DNA of 64,000 nucleotides from Zanthoxylum bungeanum. Lineage: Eukaryota; Streptophyta; Magnoliopsida; Sapindales; Rutaceae. A program made the translations under genes and the position numbers. Positions 22,252 to 34,699 of this stretch are shown here, piece by piece. Below the pieces are notes generated by a model, which saw only the letters and a list, made by a program, of their open reading frames with translations, was not told where the DNA came from and ran no database searches. Every line of letters begins with the position of its first letter. The first letter of the stretch is position 1. The stretch covers positions 1 through 64,000 of the forward strand of contig SKCR01017749.1 of assembly GCA_019454045.1 (NCBI GenBank), read 5' to 3'.

Positions 22252-24932
22252 TGAAACATCCGGTAATCTCGACTACTGTTACATTATGGGATGAGTGTTA
22301 CATAATATAAATTATGTTTGAACACATATACACTCATAAAATGACTTTGGGGATAATCGGTAAATTCTTCGAAATTGCGATATGAAATGGTACGATGTTC
22401 CACTCCAGATAGTCCATGATATTTGGGCCATAACCTTTTCATACGATCTCTGATTGTTATGAACTTTATATTGTCGGAAATCTAAGACCGAGACCTACAA
22501 CTTCCACGTTGGATATTTTTCCAAATTGGAAACATAATAGGTAAAAATATAACTTAAAAAATTTGGATGAATAGTAACTGCGGACCTATCTAGAGAATTC
22601 CACATTTCTCTCAAAAATTCTGATTTTCCTTAAAATCAAAATATTACAAATTAGCCAAATTAGCTCTTACAATAAATAAGGATAACTATTCACCTATCCT
22701 CAATATTTTAAGGGAAAGAGAGAGAGACGTGAGAAGAGAGAAGAAGATGAAAGTAAGAAAGAAGAAGGAAAAAATAGGGAAACAAATACAAATCCTCTCA
22801 TAACAAGATAAGAAGAAAAACAACCATGGAAGACTTAATGGATGAAGGAAATCAAATGAAATGAGGTAAGGTCAACTTGACCCAAATCTTGGATTAAGAA
22901 ATTTTGATGATATGATGTTATGTTGAGGATAATGACATACTAGGAATTGCATTTAGTGACATATTGAACATGAAAATTGATTGTATTAAAAAAGGTCTAA
23001 ATTTTTGAAAATTCTAATGTTTACCCTTACATAACGTTATGAAGTTGGAAGTGTATTTTGATGATGACATATTACTTTAGCATACATGAATATTATATTT
23101 TAAAGAAGAGCTTGCACGAATGTTATGGTGTGAGGTTGTTGGAGATGCATTTGAAAGAATTGGAAATTAAAGTGATGATGATTAGGCCTGAAAATAGACA
23201 AGCGTCGCAATGCCAATATGCTAACATCGCGACGCACAACAGAATGGTGGCCTCTATTTCAGTTTTATAGTGTGAGCGTCACAACGCCCAACTCACAGCA
23301 TCGCGACGTGAAACAGAGGAAACTCTCTGCCCCAGCTTACTCGAGTGAGCGTCGCGACGCGTAAAACTTACCATCGCGATGCGATACAAGGGAAACTTTC
23401 TGCCTCAACCCTACCCATGTGAGCGTCGCGATGTGCAACGTCTGATGTCGCGATGCTTGGCTATTTCTTAGGATTAATTTTTAGCCAATTCAGTTTCAAC
23501 TCAGGATATTATAGACCATAAGAAAGGTTTCGTATCATCTTATATATACACGTAATTTATCATATCATAAACATTGATTATCATATAGCGATGATAGTTT
23601 CGATCTATATTCCATGATTTGTATTCTAATTTAATTACCCATCAAATGTCATCGCATGAACCATAAATTCCTTCGTCGAAGTGAAGTAATGCTAGCGGGA
23701 CTCCAAATCAGTGAGTGGACACTATTTCCTTAAGTTGATTTTTCATTGTATTGTTTTTAAATATCAGACTTACTTTTCCGCATTTTGGGCGTTAGCAAAT
23801 TTACTTTCAAATATATTTTGATTAAGAATGTTTTGAGAAATGATTTAGAAAAGTGATGATTACAAAAGCATGATTTTATGATTTCGAGGCATAGGGGAAA
23901 AAATCACCTCAGTATGTAACTTGATTCAGATATGAATTGACGGATTCATATATCGTGTACATATGTCGTTTAGGACTATGGATGACAGATGCCCATATAA
24001 CCTAGATTCAGAGTCTGGAGGGTAGCATAGATCCGCACCCCGACTTCAGATTTATGGCTTGGGGGACGACGATACGTAACACCCATGACCCTAGTTTTAG
24101 GGACATGATAATGGAATGCATTGGGGGACGACGATACGTAATACCCTAATATCATGGATTTACAACCCTGGCTCTAGTTAGGCGTATGAGGGACGACGAT
24201 ACATAACGCCCACATGCGTCAGATTTTTCAGCAGATATTTAGATACAGACTTTCAGAAAACAGTTTTTGAAAGACAGATTTTCAGAGATAAGATTTCCAG
24301 AGATGTGATTTTCAGAAAGACTAGTCTAATGAAAGTTTTTTCAGAGAAACAGTTTTATGAAAATAGTTGTTTTCAGAAAGAAAGAAATTTCCAGAAAGAT
24401 TTTCGGAAAAAAGAGATTTGAGAAGAGCTTTTAGAAATGTTAATTTTTCCAGAAATGTTTCCGATTATAGACAATGAATATTTTTTATAAGTATTTCAAT
24501 TTCCTTTTAAAACTGTCCACTCACTAGGTCATTCAAAGATCTAAACTCCCCACTCCCAATTTCCTTATTTTGCAGATTACTCAGAGGACGAGCTCGAGAG
24601 GATGGATACTGATGGTAGTCACTAGGGTGTTCGGTCCACCAAGTCAAGTCAGAGATAGAGTTTAGTTCAGTCAGAGTCAGGAAAATTCATGTTATATAGT
24701 AAAGGTTACATATGTAATGTATTATAAGTGTTCACTGTCAGAGTTGTAATGTGTAGTGCAATTGAGTACTTAGTATGAAAAGTATTATGCATTTACGTTG
24801 TTGAGTTGGGCAATGGTCCAATGTATGAGTTTATACATGAAATGAGATTAGCAATTGTCAGAGAGTCAGAGGCTTGGGGGGATAAGACAGTAAATTCCCT
24901 GCCGGTAGTATCTCCGGATTGGGGATGTTACA
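22252..24932 (+). repeat. 5' LTR of the Tekay-type element
   Basis: This 2681-base LTR matches 28689-33350 with the nested insert removed, and also, inverted, the solo LTR at 47586-60310. It includes a run of palindromic CGTCGCGACG words (23200-23460) and a stretch of TTTCAGA words (24225-24470). Confidence 0.88.
23200..23460. repeat. Cluster of palindromic GCGTCGCGACGC-type words
   Basis: About nine copies of (A/G)(C/T)GTCGCGACG(C) or one-base variants alternate with less conserved spacers. Each full copy is its own reverse complement. The corresponding clusters lie at 29575-29850 in the other LTR and at 59185-59365, inverted, in the solo LTR. Confidence 0.8.
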
Positions 24933-27900
24933 AAGATGGTATTAGAGCATGGTCTTTAGAGTTAGTGACTTCAGTGAGTAGAGTGATGGGGTCTTGTATA
25001 CGTAGTATGCCCGGGGTACTAGTATCCGATCCTCGAGTATGTCCTCAAAGTTATATAGACAGGTTAATAAAAATTCCTGAACTATTCGAATATTCTTCCT
25101 TATGAAGAAACTATATTCTTTGAAGATCCTTCCACAGTTATCCTGATTTATTATCGAAATGTCCAAGGCAAGTTATGGAGATAGACAATAAATTTCTAAA
25201 ACTATTTTACTATGGGGTGTGGGAAGAGAAAGCTTTAAGAAAAGTAAAGAATAGTACATAGATGTTCAAGTAAACAGAGCCAATAAGAGATGAAAATACA
25301 GAAATAGATAAATAAGGAAGTATTAGAACCTATAGTAGTAGAGAGAATATAATAAGTTTGAGCAAGAGATAAATGTCAAAGTAGACCTGAGTAAGGGTCA
25401 TTCCCTTCTCGTAAGATTCCTTCATTCCTACTAAGACTCTTTCCCTCATCAGAAAATTCCTTAAAGTAAATCCAATAGCCTAGAATACCTCATATCGATA
25501 GCAAGTTCCTCGAGTAACGAATGATAGATAGAAAGATAAAAGAAGCAAGAAATTAGAATTAGACTTGGTAGTTTCGATAGGCAAGAGATGCCAAAAAGGA
25601 TGAAGAGATTATAGATCCCTAAACCCAGACCCGCAAGCAAATAAATGGAGGCCATAAGCAGAGATGATTAGTTACCTTGCCCCAAGAAACCCGACATAGA
25701 TACGACCCTAAGCTACTCAGATTCCCACACCTTAGTAATATCGGTTGAAGGAATTATCCCGAAAGAGTCTATCTCATACCTACCTTACATGAGTAATAGA
25801 CTCTACCAGGACATAAAGTACCAGAATGAGGACAACGATATTCATCGAGATGAAAAAACTTGTCCCAACCCTTTACCAGCTTAGATAAAGATAACCGTAA
25901 GAGAAAGCTCGACAATAATTTATCCTAAGTAAGAAAAAGAGAACACTTAAAGATAGACCACCCAGAGTAAAACAAAAGAGGTTTCAAAGGATAGAAAAGA
26001 AAGAACCTGACCCAAGTCAAAATGGATAAGTTTGTAGTACCAGTAAGAACCCATAGATCGAACCCAGGCTAATGAAAATTCTTGAAAGTTTAAACAAACA
26101 GACCCATAAGGATGGAGGCACGCAGGAATAACAAGAGTAACAGTACGAACAGTAGGACAAAGTGCTATAGTCATGACCTATATCAAGAACAGAGATCTAG
26201 AGAGTAGCTCATAAGACCTACCACCACTAACCACGACAATACATCTTAGACCCAAAAGATAGGATATGGAAACAATACAAAAGGATACGATTAGTAATAA
26301 GGAAGTTCATAGTATATAGTAACAATAGATAATGTAGCTTGATGACAGTAGGTAAATGAAGACTTTGGGTTGATTGATAAATATTAAGGTATTTTAAGAC
26401 ATGGAATAGTCGATGTAGCTTCCAATAGAATGAATAGTAATTCTCTCTTCCAGTAGCCCCAACTCTAGTAAGCTTATGGACACCTAACCAGATCAGCACT
26501 GAGCTTAAGTAAATAACAAAAATGCATATTCACAGATCTCTATAGAATGCATATACTCACCCTCCACTTAGAGCCCAGTAAGGAGGAAAACCAGAAAAGA
26601 AGTGTATTTGACAAAATAGACGGATCACGAGACGACTAGATGGCCGAACAAATAAGGTAAATGAAACATAGATAAGAATAATGAGATGGTAATGTTCTAT
26701 ATGAGATAAAATAGTTTGAAGTTACAGTAAGCCGAGCCAAACCTAGAAGTCATCGTTGAATTGGAAGCCCTTAAGGGAGTAAAGGCTCAAAAAAGCGAAG
26801 GAACCAGATGAGTCGACACTCAGGAATATAGTATATAACTTATAAGAGTCTCATTGTATTGAGATGGAAGAACTAGCAGGAGAATAACACATGAACTAAA
26901 ATATTTAATGGAAATGTCCTAAGCAATCAAAGTCGATGGAGTTTCCAGGGGAGTAAAGACGTAAGGAGTTCAAGGAATTGAGATAAGAAGGAAACTTAAG
27001 TAACAGAGTAAACTTCGTAAGGAGGAATAGCAAAGATAATATAATAGAACTCTGAGATAGGGTAACGATTTAAGATGGATAAGCAATAAAGAGTAGTAAG
27101 AAGTAGTACATAGGCAGCATGATATAGTTTTTAGAGAGCATAACTCTAGAGGAGGTTCACAATAAGAGGTAGTATAATCGATAGTCGGAAAACGGATCAG
27201 GAGTGAAGTTGAAACATAAAATTCAGATCATATGTAGTAGAAGTACCTTAGTGTGGGAACCAACACCATATATGTAATCACGAGAGTCATAGACTTATAG
27301 ATGACCAGCACGTGCAACTACAACAAGGGTAGTTAGTGAGGTCACCAAAACCAGAAAGAAGTAAGGACCAAACCCCACCCTCCCAACCCTCGTTTGACAA
27401 CAGCAGCAAAGAAGAATTTCGATGTTTGCCTCAAGACAACAATAGAAAAGACACTAGATAAATAATGACAGAGGTACACAAGTACTAAAATAAACTTTCC
27501 ATAGTTAAGTTCAGTAGTGCTATGAAATAGCAAACTTTCCAGCGTCGAGATAAGATTGGAAATTCCATCAAATAGGAAACGAAAAGTATATGAGCAATAA
27601 CCATAACCAAGTAGTTAGTGTTGACGTTAACAGTAAGGAGTAATATCTTGGAGTTAGAATATCGGAAAACTCCGATGATGAACCAAGAGTATGTAGAGAG
27701 CTTGATTGTAAGGTATTAAATTCCACAGATAGGTAGAGATAGAATGAAGTAGAGGACGAAGCCCATTAGTAGTTTAAAGCTAGCAAAAAAGGAAATAAGA
27801 CAGTTAAGCAGTTAAGTTAAGAGGATGAATGCCAAGTTTAGGTTGAGCATGTGGAACTTGGGATGTATAAAGTATGATTGATTTTACTAGAAATAATGAT

Positions 27901-28688
27901 TGTCCTTATTCCAGAGCTACGATAGAACATGAAGAAACTTAACGATAGGAAACATAATCACCTTTAAAAATGAGAAGATGCTAGATAGGAAGGGATGGAA
28001 GAAAGAGAGAGAAGAATTCGAGCTATACTTGAAGTCAAAAGAAGTAAGATTATCAGCGGTAGTATAAAGTACAATAGTGATACATTAAGAGGGAGGAGTA
28101 ATAGAAGCTCCAAGTGATATTTAAGAATTAGTGTTATTATGGAAAATGATATAAGAGCTAAGAAGAAATGTTTCAATTGGAACGGTCATGGATATGCCCC
28201 TATTAGCATGAACACATTAAATTCAGATAGGACCTTACAAATTAAGAATGTAATTAAGTAAAATATAGTCATAAAGCATCAGACAGAAATGAGCAATTCA
28301 CTTAGGCACCAGTTTGAAGGGAACCTAAGTTCAGATCATGAGAAATTGAGTATTTATAGTACACCCTACGAGACGTTATATAGTATGAAATAAGAGATAG
28401 ATAGAATTTTATGAAGGATAACTTTCATTAAGAGTGACACCTCTACGAGAAGGCTAGAGATATGGCACAAACCCATAGGATTAAGCATTCGTCTATAAGA
28501 AGCGAATAAAGTATATCAAGGTAAGAGATTCCCAGAAGTCATACTATCAAGTTCTTGAGCAAAATAGTAGAAAGTAAGTAAATGAAAATAAGAGTAGCAG
28601 AGGTCAGATACCTTCAAACCAAGTCGGGCCTAAACATTTTAGCATCAAAAGGGATTCGAGGACGAATCCTATTTAAGGAGAGAGAATT
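24933..28688 (+). other. Decayed interior of the Tekay-type element, purine-rich on the plus strand
   Basis: No retroelement domain can be read in any frame. Two sample lines (26941-27000 and 27001-27060) contain 43 and 41 purines out of 60, and TAG is abundant. Frames on the opposite strand are mirror effects of this bias. The 3' end has the polypurine tract before the LTR. This suggests long-term decay with heavy C-to-T change at CAG sites, or a non-autonomous interior that never coded pol. Confidence 0.7.
24937..24948 (+). other. Primer binding site of the Tekay-type element
   Basis: TGGTATTAGAGC, four bases after the LTR, differs at one base from the initiator-Met tRNA site TGGTATCAGAGC. 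The change is C to T. Confidence 0.8.
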
Positions 28689-29044
28689 TGTAACATTCGA
28701 TAATCTCGACTACTATTACATAATAATAGAAATTATGTTTGAACATATATATACTCATGAAATAATACGATGTTTCACTCCGGACAGCCTATGGTATTTG
28801 AGCCATAATTTTTTCATACGATCTCCAATTTTTATAAACATTATATCTCAGAAAGCTAAGACGAAACCTACAACTTCTACATTTGATATTTTTCCAAATT
28901 TGAAACAGGAGTAGGTCAAAAATGTAACTCACAAATGAGGATGAATAGTAACTACTAACATATCTAGAGAATTCCACATTTCTCTCAAAAATTGTGATTT
29001 TTCTTTAAATCAAAATATTAAAAATTAGCCAAATTAGCCCCTAC

Positions 29045-29052
29045 TATAAATA
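29045..29052 (+). promoter_or_regulatory. Candidate TATA box in the Tekay-type LTR
   Basis: CTACTATAAATAAGG lies about 350 bases into the LTR and is followed by a leader-like AG-rich tract. The matching place in the other LTR (about 22675) reads CAATAAATAAGG and has lost the core. Confidence 0.5.
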
Positions 29053-30575
29053 AGGAGAACTATTCACCTATCCTCAACATTTTGAGGGAAATAGAGAGAG
29101 AAGTGAGAAGAAAGAAGAAAAGAAGAAGAAGAAGAAAGAAGAAGGAAAGAAGGGGAAACAAATACAAATCCTCCCATAACAAGCTAAAAAGAAGAAAAAC
29201 AATCATGAGAGACTTGATAGATGAAGGAAATCAAATGAAATTAGGTAAGGTCAACTTGACCCAAATCTTGGATTGAAATTTTTTGATGATATGATGCTAT
29301 GTTGAGGATAGTAACATAGTAGGAATTGCATTTAGTGGCATATTGAACATGGAAATTGATTGTATTAAGAAATGTCTAAATTTTTAGAAATTCTAATGTT
29401 GAGCTAAAGAAAAGTTATGAAGTTGGAAGTGTATTTTGATGGTGGAATATTGCTTTAACATACATGAATATTGTAGTTTAAAGAAGAGCTTGTATGAAGG
29501 TTATGGCGTGAGGGTGTTGGAGATGCATTTGAAAGAATTGGACATTGAAGTGAAGATGATTATGCCTGAAAACAGGTGAGTGTCGCGACGCTAATAGGCT
29601 AAGGTCGCAACGAGCAATAAAATGGTGGCCTCTGTTTTAGTTTTATCGTGTGAGCATCGCAACACCCAACTCCCAGCGTCGTGATACGAAACATAGGAAG
29701 TTCTCTGCCTCAGCCTGCTCGAGTGAGCGTCACGACGTGACGCGCAAAGCTTGTCATCGTGATGCGATACAAATGAAACTTTCTGCCTCAACCCAACCTG
29801 TGTGAGCGTCGTGACACGCAACGTCTGGCATCGCGACACGTGGCCATTTCTCAGGATTAATATTTAGCTAATTTAGTTTCAACTCAGGATAATAGAGACC
29901 ACCCAAAAGTTTTCGTATCATTTTATATTTACATATAATTTATCATGTCACAAACGTAGAACATCGTATAGCGACGATAGTTTCGAAGTATATTCCACGA
30001 TTTGTATTTCAATTAAATTACCCATCAAATGTCATTGAAGGAACCATAAATTCCTTCGGCGAAGTGAATTAATGCTAGCGGGACTCCAAATCAGTGAGTG
30101 GACACTATTTCCTTAAATTGATTTTTCATTGTATTATTTTTAAATATCAGACTTACTTTTCCGTATTTAGGGCATTAGCCAAGTTTACTTTCAAATATAT
30201 TTTTATTAAGAAGGTTTTGAGAAATGATTTAGAAAAGTGATAATTACAAAAGCATGATCTTATGATTTAGAGGCATGGGGAAAAAGCTACCTCAGTATGT
30301 AACTTGATTCAGATATAGAATTGACAGATTTACATATCGTGTGCACACGCAGTTCAGGACTAGGGATGACAGATGCCCCTAGATCATAGATTTAGAGTCT
30401 GGAGGGTAGCATAAATCCGCACCCGACTTAGATTTGTGGCTGGGTGACGGCGATATGTAACACCCCTAGACCCTAGTTTCAAGGACATGATAGTGGCATG
30501 AATTGAGGGACGGCGATACGTAACACCCCGTTGTCATGGATTTACACACCTGGCTCTAGTTAGCTGTATGGGTGG

Positions 30576-32606
30576 TGATGAGCGGAAAATATATCAATAT
30601 TTACCGCCCCTTTTACTTAATATTTTGTTTAGTTTCTCGGGTTTGATGAAAGTTTTGATATGTTTTATTTTATTTTACAGATAAAATAATATCGGGACTT
30701 AATGAAATCATTTAGGACGAAATGTGGATCAAATAAGGGCAATTATTGGACTTGATATATTAATTTTGGAGATTGGAAACTTGAAATGGCGTTTTTGACG
30801 AAGTGCAGTTTTGGAAATTCCAGTTTTGCGCATCTGTCGTATTTTGGGCATAACTGTTTACTCAGATATCGGATTGAGCTGATTCAAGATCCAGATTAAA
30901 GAAGACTCAATGTTCTACAACTTTGAAAGAGAACATATTTTCAAATTCTGATGATTTCATGACCGAAATTGATGAACCATACAGAAGTGTGTGGAGTGTA
31001 ATTATTAAAAGTCATTATCAATCATTTTCAAAGCAAAATATTAATTAATAAATAATTAATAAAAATTATCAAATCACCACCAAACAAGATAAGAAATTAG
31101 TGGAGCAATTATGGATTTGGTGGAGTAATTAGTGGATAAATTAATAATGGATTTGGTGGAGAAATTGATTGATGATTTGATGGTGGCAAAATTTTGCCTA
31201 TAAATACCAAGCCATTTCATTTGTAAAATTCATACTTTCTTCTTTGAAATTCTTAATGAATAAATAAGAAGATTGTATCTAGTTTGTTTATTTTTAGTTT
31301 TCAGTAATTAATTTTCAGTTTCGCACTTTCTTTTCTTTACTTTTCAGTTTTTACTTTCCGAAATTTACTTTTACGCACAATACTTTTCTTTTCTTTAATT
31401 TTTCAGTTTTTACTTTTCAGTAATGAGGAGGTAACTCCCCCAGCTAGGGTGAAAGGTAATTCTTTTACTGTTACTATTTAGATTAATCTCCCTTAAAAAT
31501 AATATATTCACTATTTAAAATATTGACTTAAAAAGGATACCGCCAGATTGGTCGGTTGGTAATTCATTTTAATCTGATTTAAACCTGACTAATAAAGGAT
31601 ACCGCCAGATTGGTCGGTTGGTAATTTAATTTTGGATCCGCCTTTATGGCTGGTTGGACTTAATTTGACTTAATCAGGTTACCGCCTATATGGCTGGTTG
31701 GAAAAAGAATCACAAGTTTATATATTATTTTATGGGAGATATCTAAATTAGTAGTAGTAAAAGTAATTCCTTTTACCTTAGCATTTTATTTTATTGTAAT
31801 TTACTTTTCAGTATTTACTTTACCGCATTTTTACTTTATGTCTTTTATTTTCAAGTTTTTACTAGCCCTAGTTATGTGTTGTAACTAAATTAGTTATCTA
31901 GGGTTGTGATGAAATCCAATATCACCGTTTTATAAGGGTTAGATTATAGCTTGGGTAATATAAAGATTTATTTATTGAGTCTTAAACTTAATGCTTTTTC
32001 ATTAACTGGCCATTAATAAAATTGATCTGGTAAATCTAAAATGAACTAGACATAGGGATTTTAGGTTTCAGCCTTAGACTCAATAGCCCACGATCTTCCT
32101 TGAGGATAGATAACCCTTTAATAGATTTCCTTACAGGATAGGAATATACCTGTCGGGCGGGGGTAGCCATAATTGGAACTTAAACTTAATGAATCCAGAT
32201 AATTTGGTTGACATAGACATATGGTTCAATTGGGTTAAACTGGATATTTGTGTCTGACCATCGACAGAGGCTTACACATAATTTAGTGTTCCAGGTTAAT
32301 AAATCATATATTACCCAACTTTAAGATAACCACTTCATCTTTAAAATGATATTGGAAGAAATCACAACCCTAGATAGTTTTTAATATTAAATTTTCTTAA
32401 AATCTACTTTCGAACAATGTTATTTACTTGTTTTTAAATTTAGAATCGTCACAATTTCAAATCAATCAAACAACCTGTTAGATACTAGTAATCATTTGAC
32501 CTCATAAAATTAATAGATTAGATATTAAGTCCTCGTGGGATCGATATTTTTATACTACTTGAACGATACGTGCGCTTGCGTTATACGTGTGTGTTTACGC
32601 CGGTCA
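30576..32606 (+). repeat. Solo LTR of the LOG-carrying Athila-like element
   Basis: This 2031-base LTR begins TGATGAGCGG and ends GCCGGTCA, with perfect GGTGG duplications on both sides (30571-30575 and 32607-32611). It lies in the right LTR of the Tekay-type element. It differs from 38812-40843 at only about a dozen places seen by eye. Internal short repeats include two copies of GGATACCGCCAGATTGGTCG (31540-31625) and two related CCGCCT...TATGGCTGGTTGG words. No PBS follows it, so it is a solo LTR and not the 5' LTR of an adjacent full element. Confidence 0.92.
31199..31206 (+). promoter_or_regulatory. Candidate TATA box in the Athila-like LTR
   Basis: GCCTATAAATACC sits about 620 bases into the LTR and is repeated at 39435-39442 in the second copy. 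Both retain a perfect core, which would start transcription about 30 bases downstream. Confidence 0.6.
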
Positions 32607-33350
32607 GGTGGATGACGATACGTAACGCCCCCATGCGTCAGGTTTTTCAGCATATATTTAGATACAAACTTTCAGAAAATAGGTTTTCAAAGATAGATTT
32701 TCGGAAATAAGATTTTTCAGAGATGTGATTTTCAGAATGACTAGTCTAATGAAAGTTTTTCAGAGAAACAGTTTTATGAAATAATTATTTTCAGAAAGAA
32801 AGAAATTTCTAGAAAGAGTTTCAGAAAAAGAGATTTGAGAAGCGCTTTCAAAGAGGTTCAGTTTTTCTAGAAATATTTTTGAATATAGAAAATTAAAATT
32901 TTTAATAAGTATTTCAGTTTCCGTTTAAAACTGTCCACTCACTAGGTCGTTCAAACGATCTAACCCCCCACTCATAGTTTCCTTGTTTTACAGGTTACTC
33001 GAAGGAATAGCTCAAAAGGATGGATACTGATGGCAGTCACTAGGGTGTTCGGTCCACCAGGTCAAGTCAGAGACATAGTTCAGTTTAGTCAGAGTCAGGA
33101 AAATTCATGTTATATAGTAAAATTTACATATGTAATGCATTATAAGTGTTCACTGTCAGAGTTGTAATGTGTAGTGCAATTGAGTACTTAGTATGAAAAG
33201 TATTATGCATTTATATTGTTGAGTGAGGCAATGTTCCCATGCATGAGTTTAGATATGAAATGAGATTAACAGTTGTCAGAAAGTCAGAGGGTTAGGGGGA
33301 TAGGACGGCCTATTCCATGCCGATAGCATCTTCGAATTGGGGATGTTACA

Positions 33351-33914
33351 GATATGATCCTCAAAGTATATACGGACTCTGATTTTTAGGTGGATGTCGA
33401 TTCTAGAAAATCAACATCTGGATCAGTGTTTACCCTAGGTAGTGGGGCCATTATGTGGAGGAGCATAACGAAATTTTATACTGCTAACTCCACCATGGAC
33501 GCTGAGTATGTAGCAGCTTGCGAAGAAGCTAAGGAAGCAGTCTGGCTCCGAAAATTCTTTAGAGATCTGGAAGTTGTTCCAAATATGGATAAACCATCTA
33601 GAAGTTGTTCCAGATTTGGATAAACCACTCACACTTTATTACGATAATACTTGTGCAATGGCGAATTCCAAAGAACTAAGAAGCCACAAAAGGGGAAAAC
33701 ATATAGATAGAAAATATCATCTCATCATGAAGATAGTGCAGAGATGAGACATTTCTGTCACGAAGATTGCCTTCGTAGAGAACCTGGTCGATCTGTTTAC
33801 AAAGACCTTATCGGAAAAAGTGTTTGAAGGTCATCTAGTGTGTATATGATTACGTGATATTTCCCATTTACTCTAGTGTAAGTGGGCGATTATTGGGATA
33901 TATGCCTAGAGCTT
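33351..33914 (+). pseudogene. Ty1/copia RNase H and 3' LTR start, left copy
   Basis: It reads VDVDSRKSTSGSVFTLGSGA, AEYVAACEEAKEAVWLRKFF, then, after a 31-base duplication that shifts the frame, TLYYDNTCAMANSKELRSHK and ENLVDLFTKTLSEKVFEGHL. These are the RNase H domain and the end of copia pol. A polypurine tract AGTGGGCGA precedes the LTR start, TATTGGGATATATGCC (33891), mutated from TGTTGGG. The LTR is cut after about 24 bases. Confidence 0.9.
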
Positions 33915-34699
33915 TTAACTACAACAGAGCATCAGAAGAAGCAATGAGACTGCGTGTTTTCCCATATTCCTTGAAGGACAGAGCTAAATCTTGGCTACAT
34001 TCACTACCAGCAGGTTCTATCACAACTTGGAACACTTTAGCCACCAAATTTCTTGCAAAGTACTTTCCACCAGCCAAAACTGGAAAACTGAGGAATGACA
34101 TCACATCCTTTGTACAACAAGATTCAGAATCCCTATGCGAAGCTTGGGAAAGGTACAAAGATTTACTCCGGAAATGTCCTCACCATGAAATTCCAAAGTG
34201 GCTACAAGTTCAGACCTTCTACAATGGACTTTCTGGAATAATGAGAACCACAATCGATGCTGCTGCTGGAGGAGCTTTAATGGCGAAAGGAGAAGATCAA
34301 GCCTGGGACTTAATTGAAGAAATGGCCAACAACAATTCCTTGTGGCCAACAGAAAGGAGCATGATCCAAAGAATTGCAGGAATTTATGAAGTTGGAGCAA
34401 ACACAGCAGTGAATACCAGGCTGGATCAGATATGCAAATGTCTAGAAACACTTAGCACGCAAGTTGTGAACACCACTGGATCCACAAGTTCACCATATGG
34501 AGGAGCACCAGAGTCAAACCAACTTAAAGAAACGGTGAATTATGTCAACAATTTCAACAGGCAGGGGAACAATCCATATTCCAACACCTACAACCCAGGG
34601 TGGAGGAATCATCCCAATTTTTCATGGAGCAACAATTCAGGCCAACAGCAGAACTATTCACCACCTGAATTCCAGCAACAGAACAAAGGCCATGAGTAG
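33915..34699 (+). pseudogene. Athila-type gag, N-terminally truncated
   Basis: From the junction it reads FNYNRASEEAMRLRVFPYSL, SWLHSLPAGSITTWNTLATK, FLAKYFPPAKTGKLRNDI and WERYKDLLRKCPHHEIPKW, the conserved Athila/Tat capsid region. It ends with the Asn/Gln-rich NNFNRQGNNPYSNTYNPGWR. A TAG stop at 34697 separates it from the following frame, which is in the same register. The zinc-knuckle cysteines normally placed before NNFNR are not present, which fits an internal deletion. The apparent start at 33854 lies in copia LTR DNA and is accidental. About the first third of gag is missing. Confidence 0.9.

Larger units (their letters stand above)
22252..33350 (+). mobile_element. Ty3/gypsy element, Tekay/Del-like, decayed, with a nested solo LTR
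   Basis: LTRs at 22252-24932 and 28689-33350 (the second split by 30576-32606) begin TGAAACATCC or TGTAACATTC and end GGGATGTTACA. A TGGTATTAGAGC primer site follows the first. The interior ends with TTCGAGGACGAATCC followed by AAGGAGAGAGAAT, the usual end and polypurine tract of Tekay/Del chromoviruses. It lies in a copia RT/RNase H region with AATAT/GATAT target sites. The interior is only about 3.76 kb and no domain is readable, so the lineage call rests on the LTR ends, PBS and PPT. Confidence 0.8.
28689..33350 (+). repeat. 3' LTR of the Tekay-type element, split by a solo LTR
   Basis: The left part is 28689-30575 and the right part 32607-33350, with GGTGG at both edges of the insert. 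It ends GGGATGTTACA, followed by the copia target copy GATAT. A duplicate of the right part lies at 40844-41588. Confidence 0.88.

Noticed and set aside
27964..28176. Minus-strand hydrophobic frame
   Set aside because: Leu/Ser/Ile-rich reading of a purine-rich opposite strand; not protein-like.
33854..33914. Apparent N-terminus of the gag frame
   Set aside because: It reads through copia LTR DNA before the 33914/33915 joint; true gag N-terminus is missing.
30576..33914. Treating the solo LTR and flank as a single 3.3 kb LTR of the LOG-carrying element
   Set aside because: GGTGG on both sides of the 2.03 kb unit and copia RNase H coding beyond it show that only the 2.03 kb is LTR.
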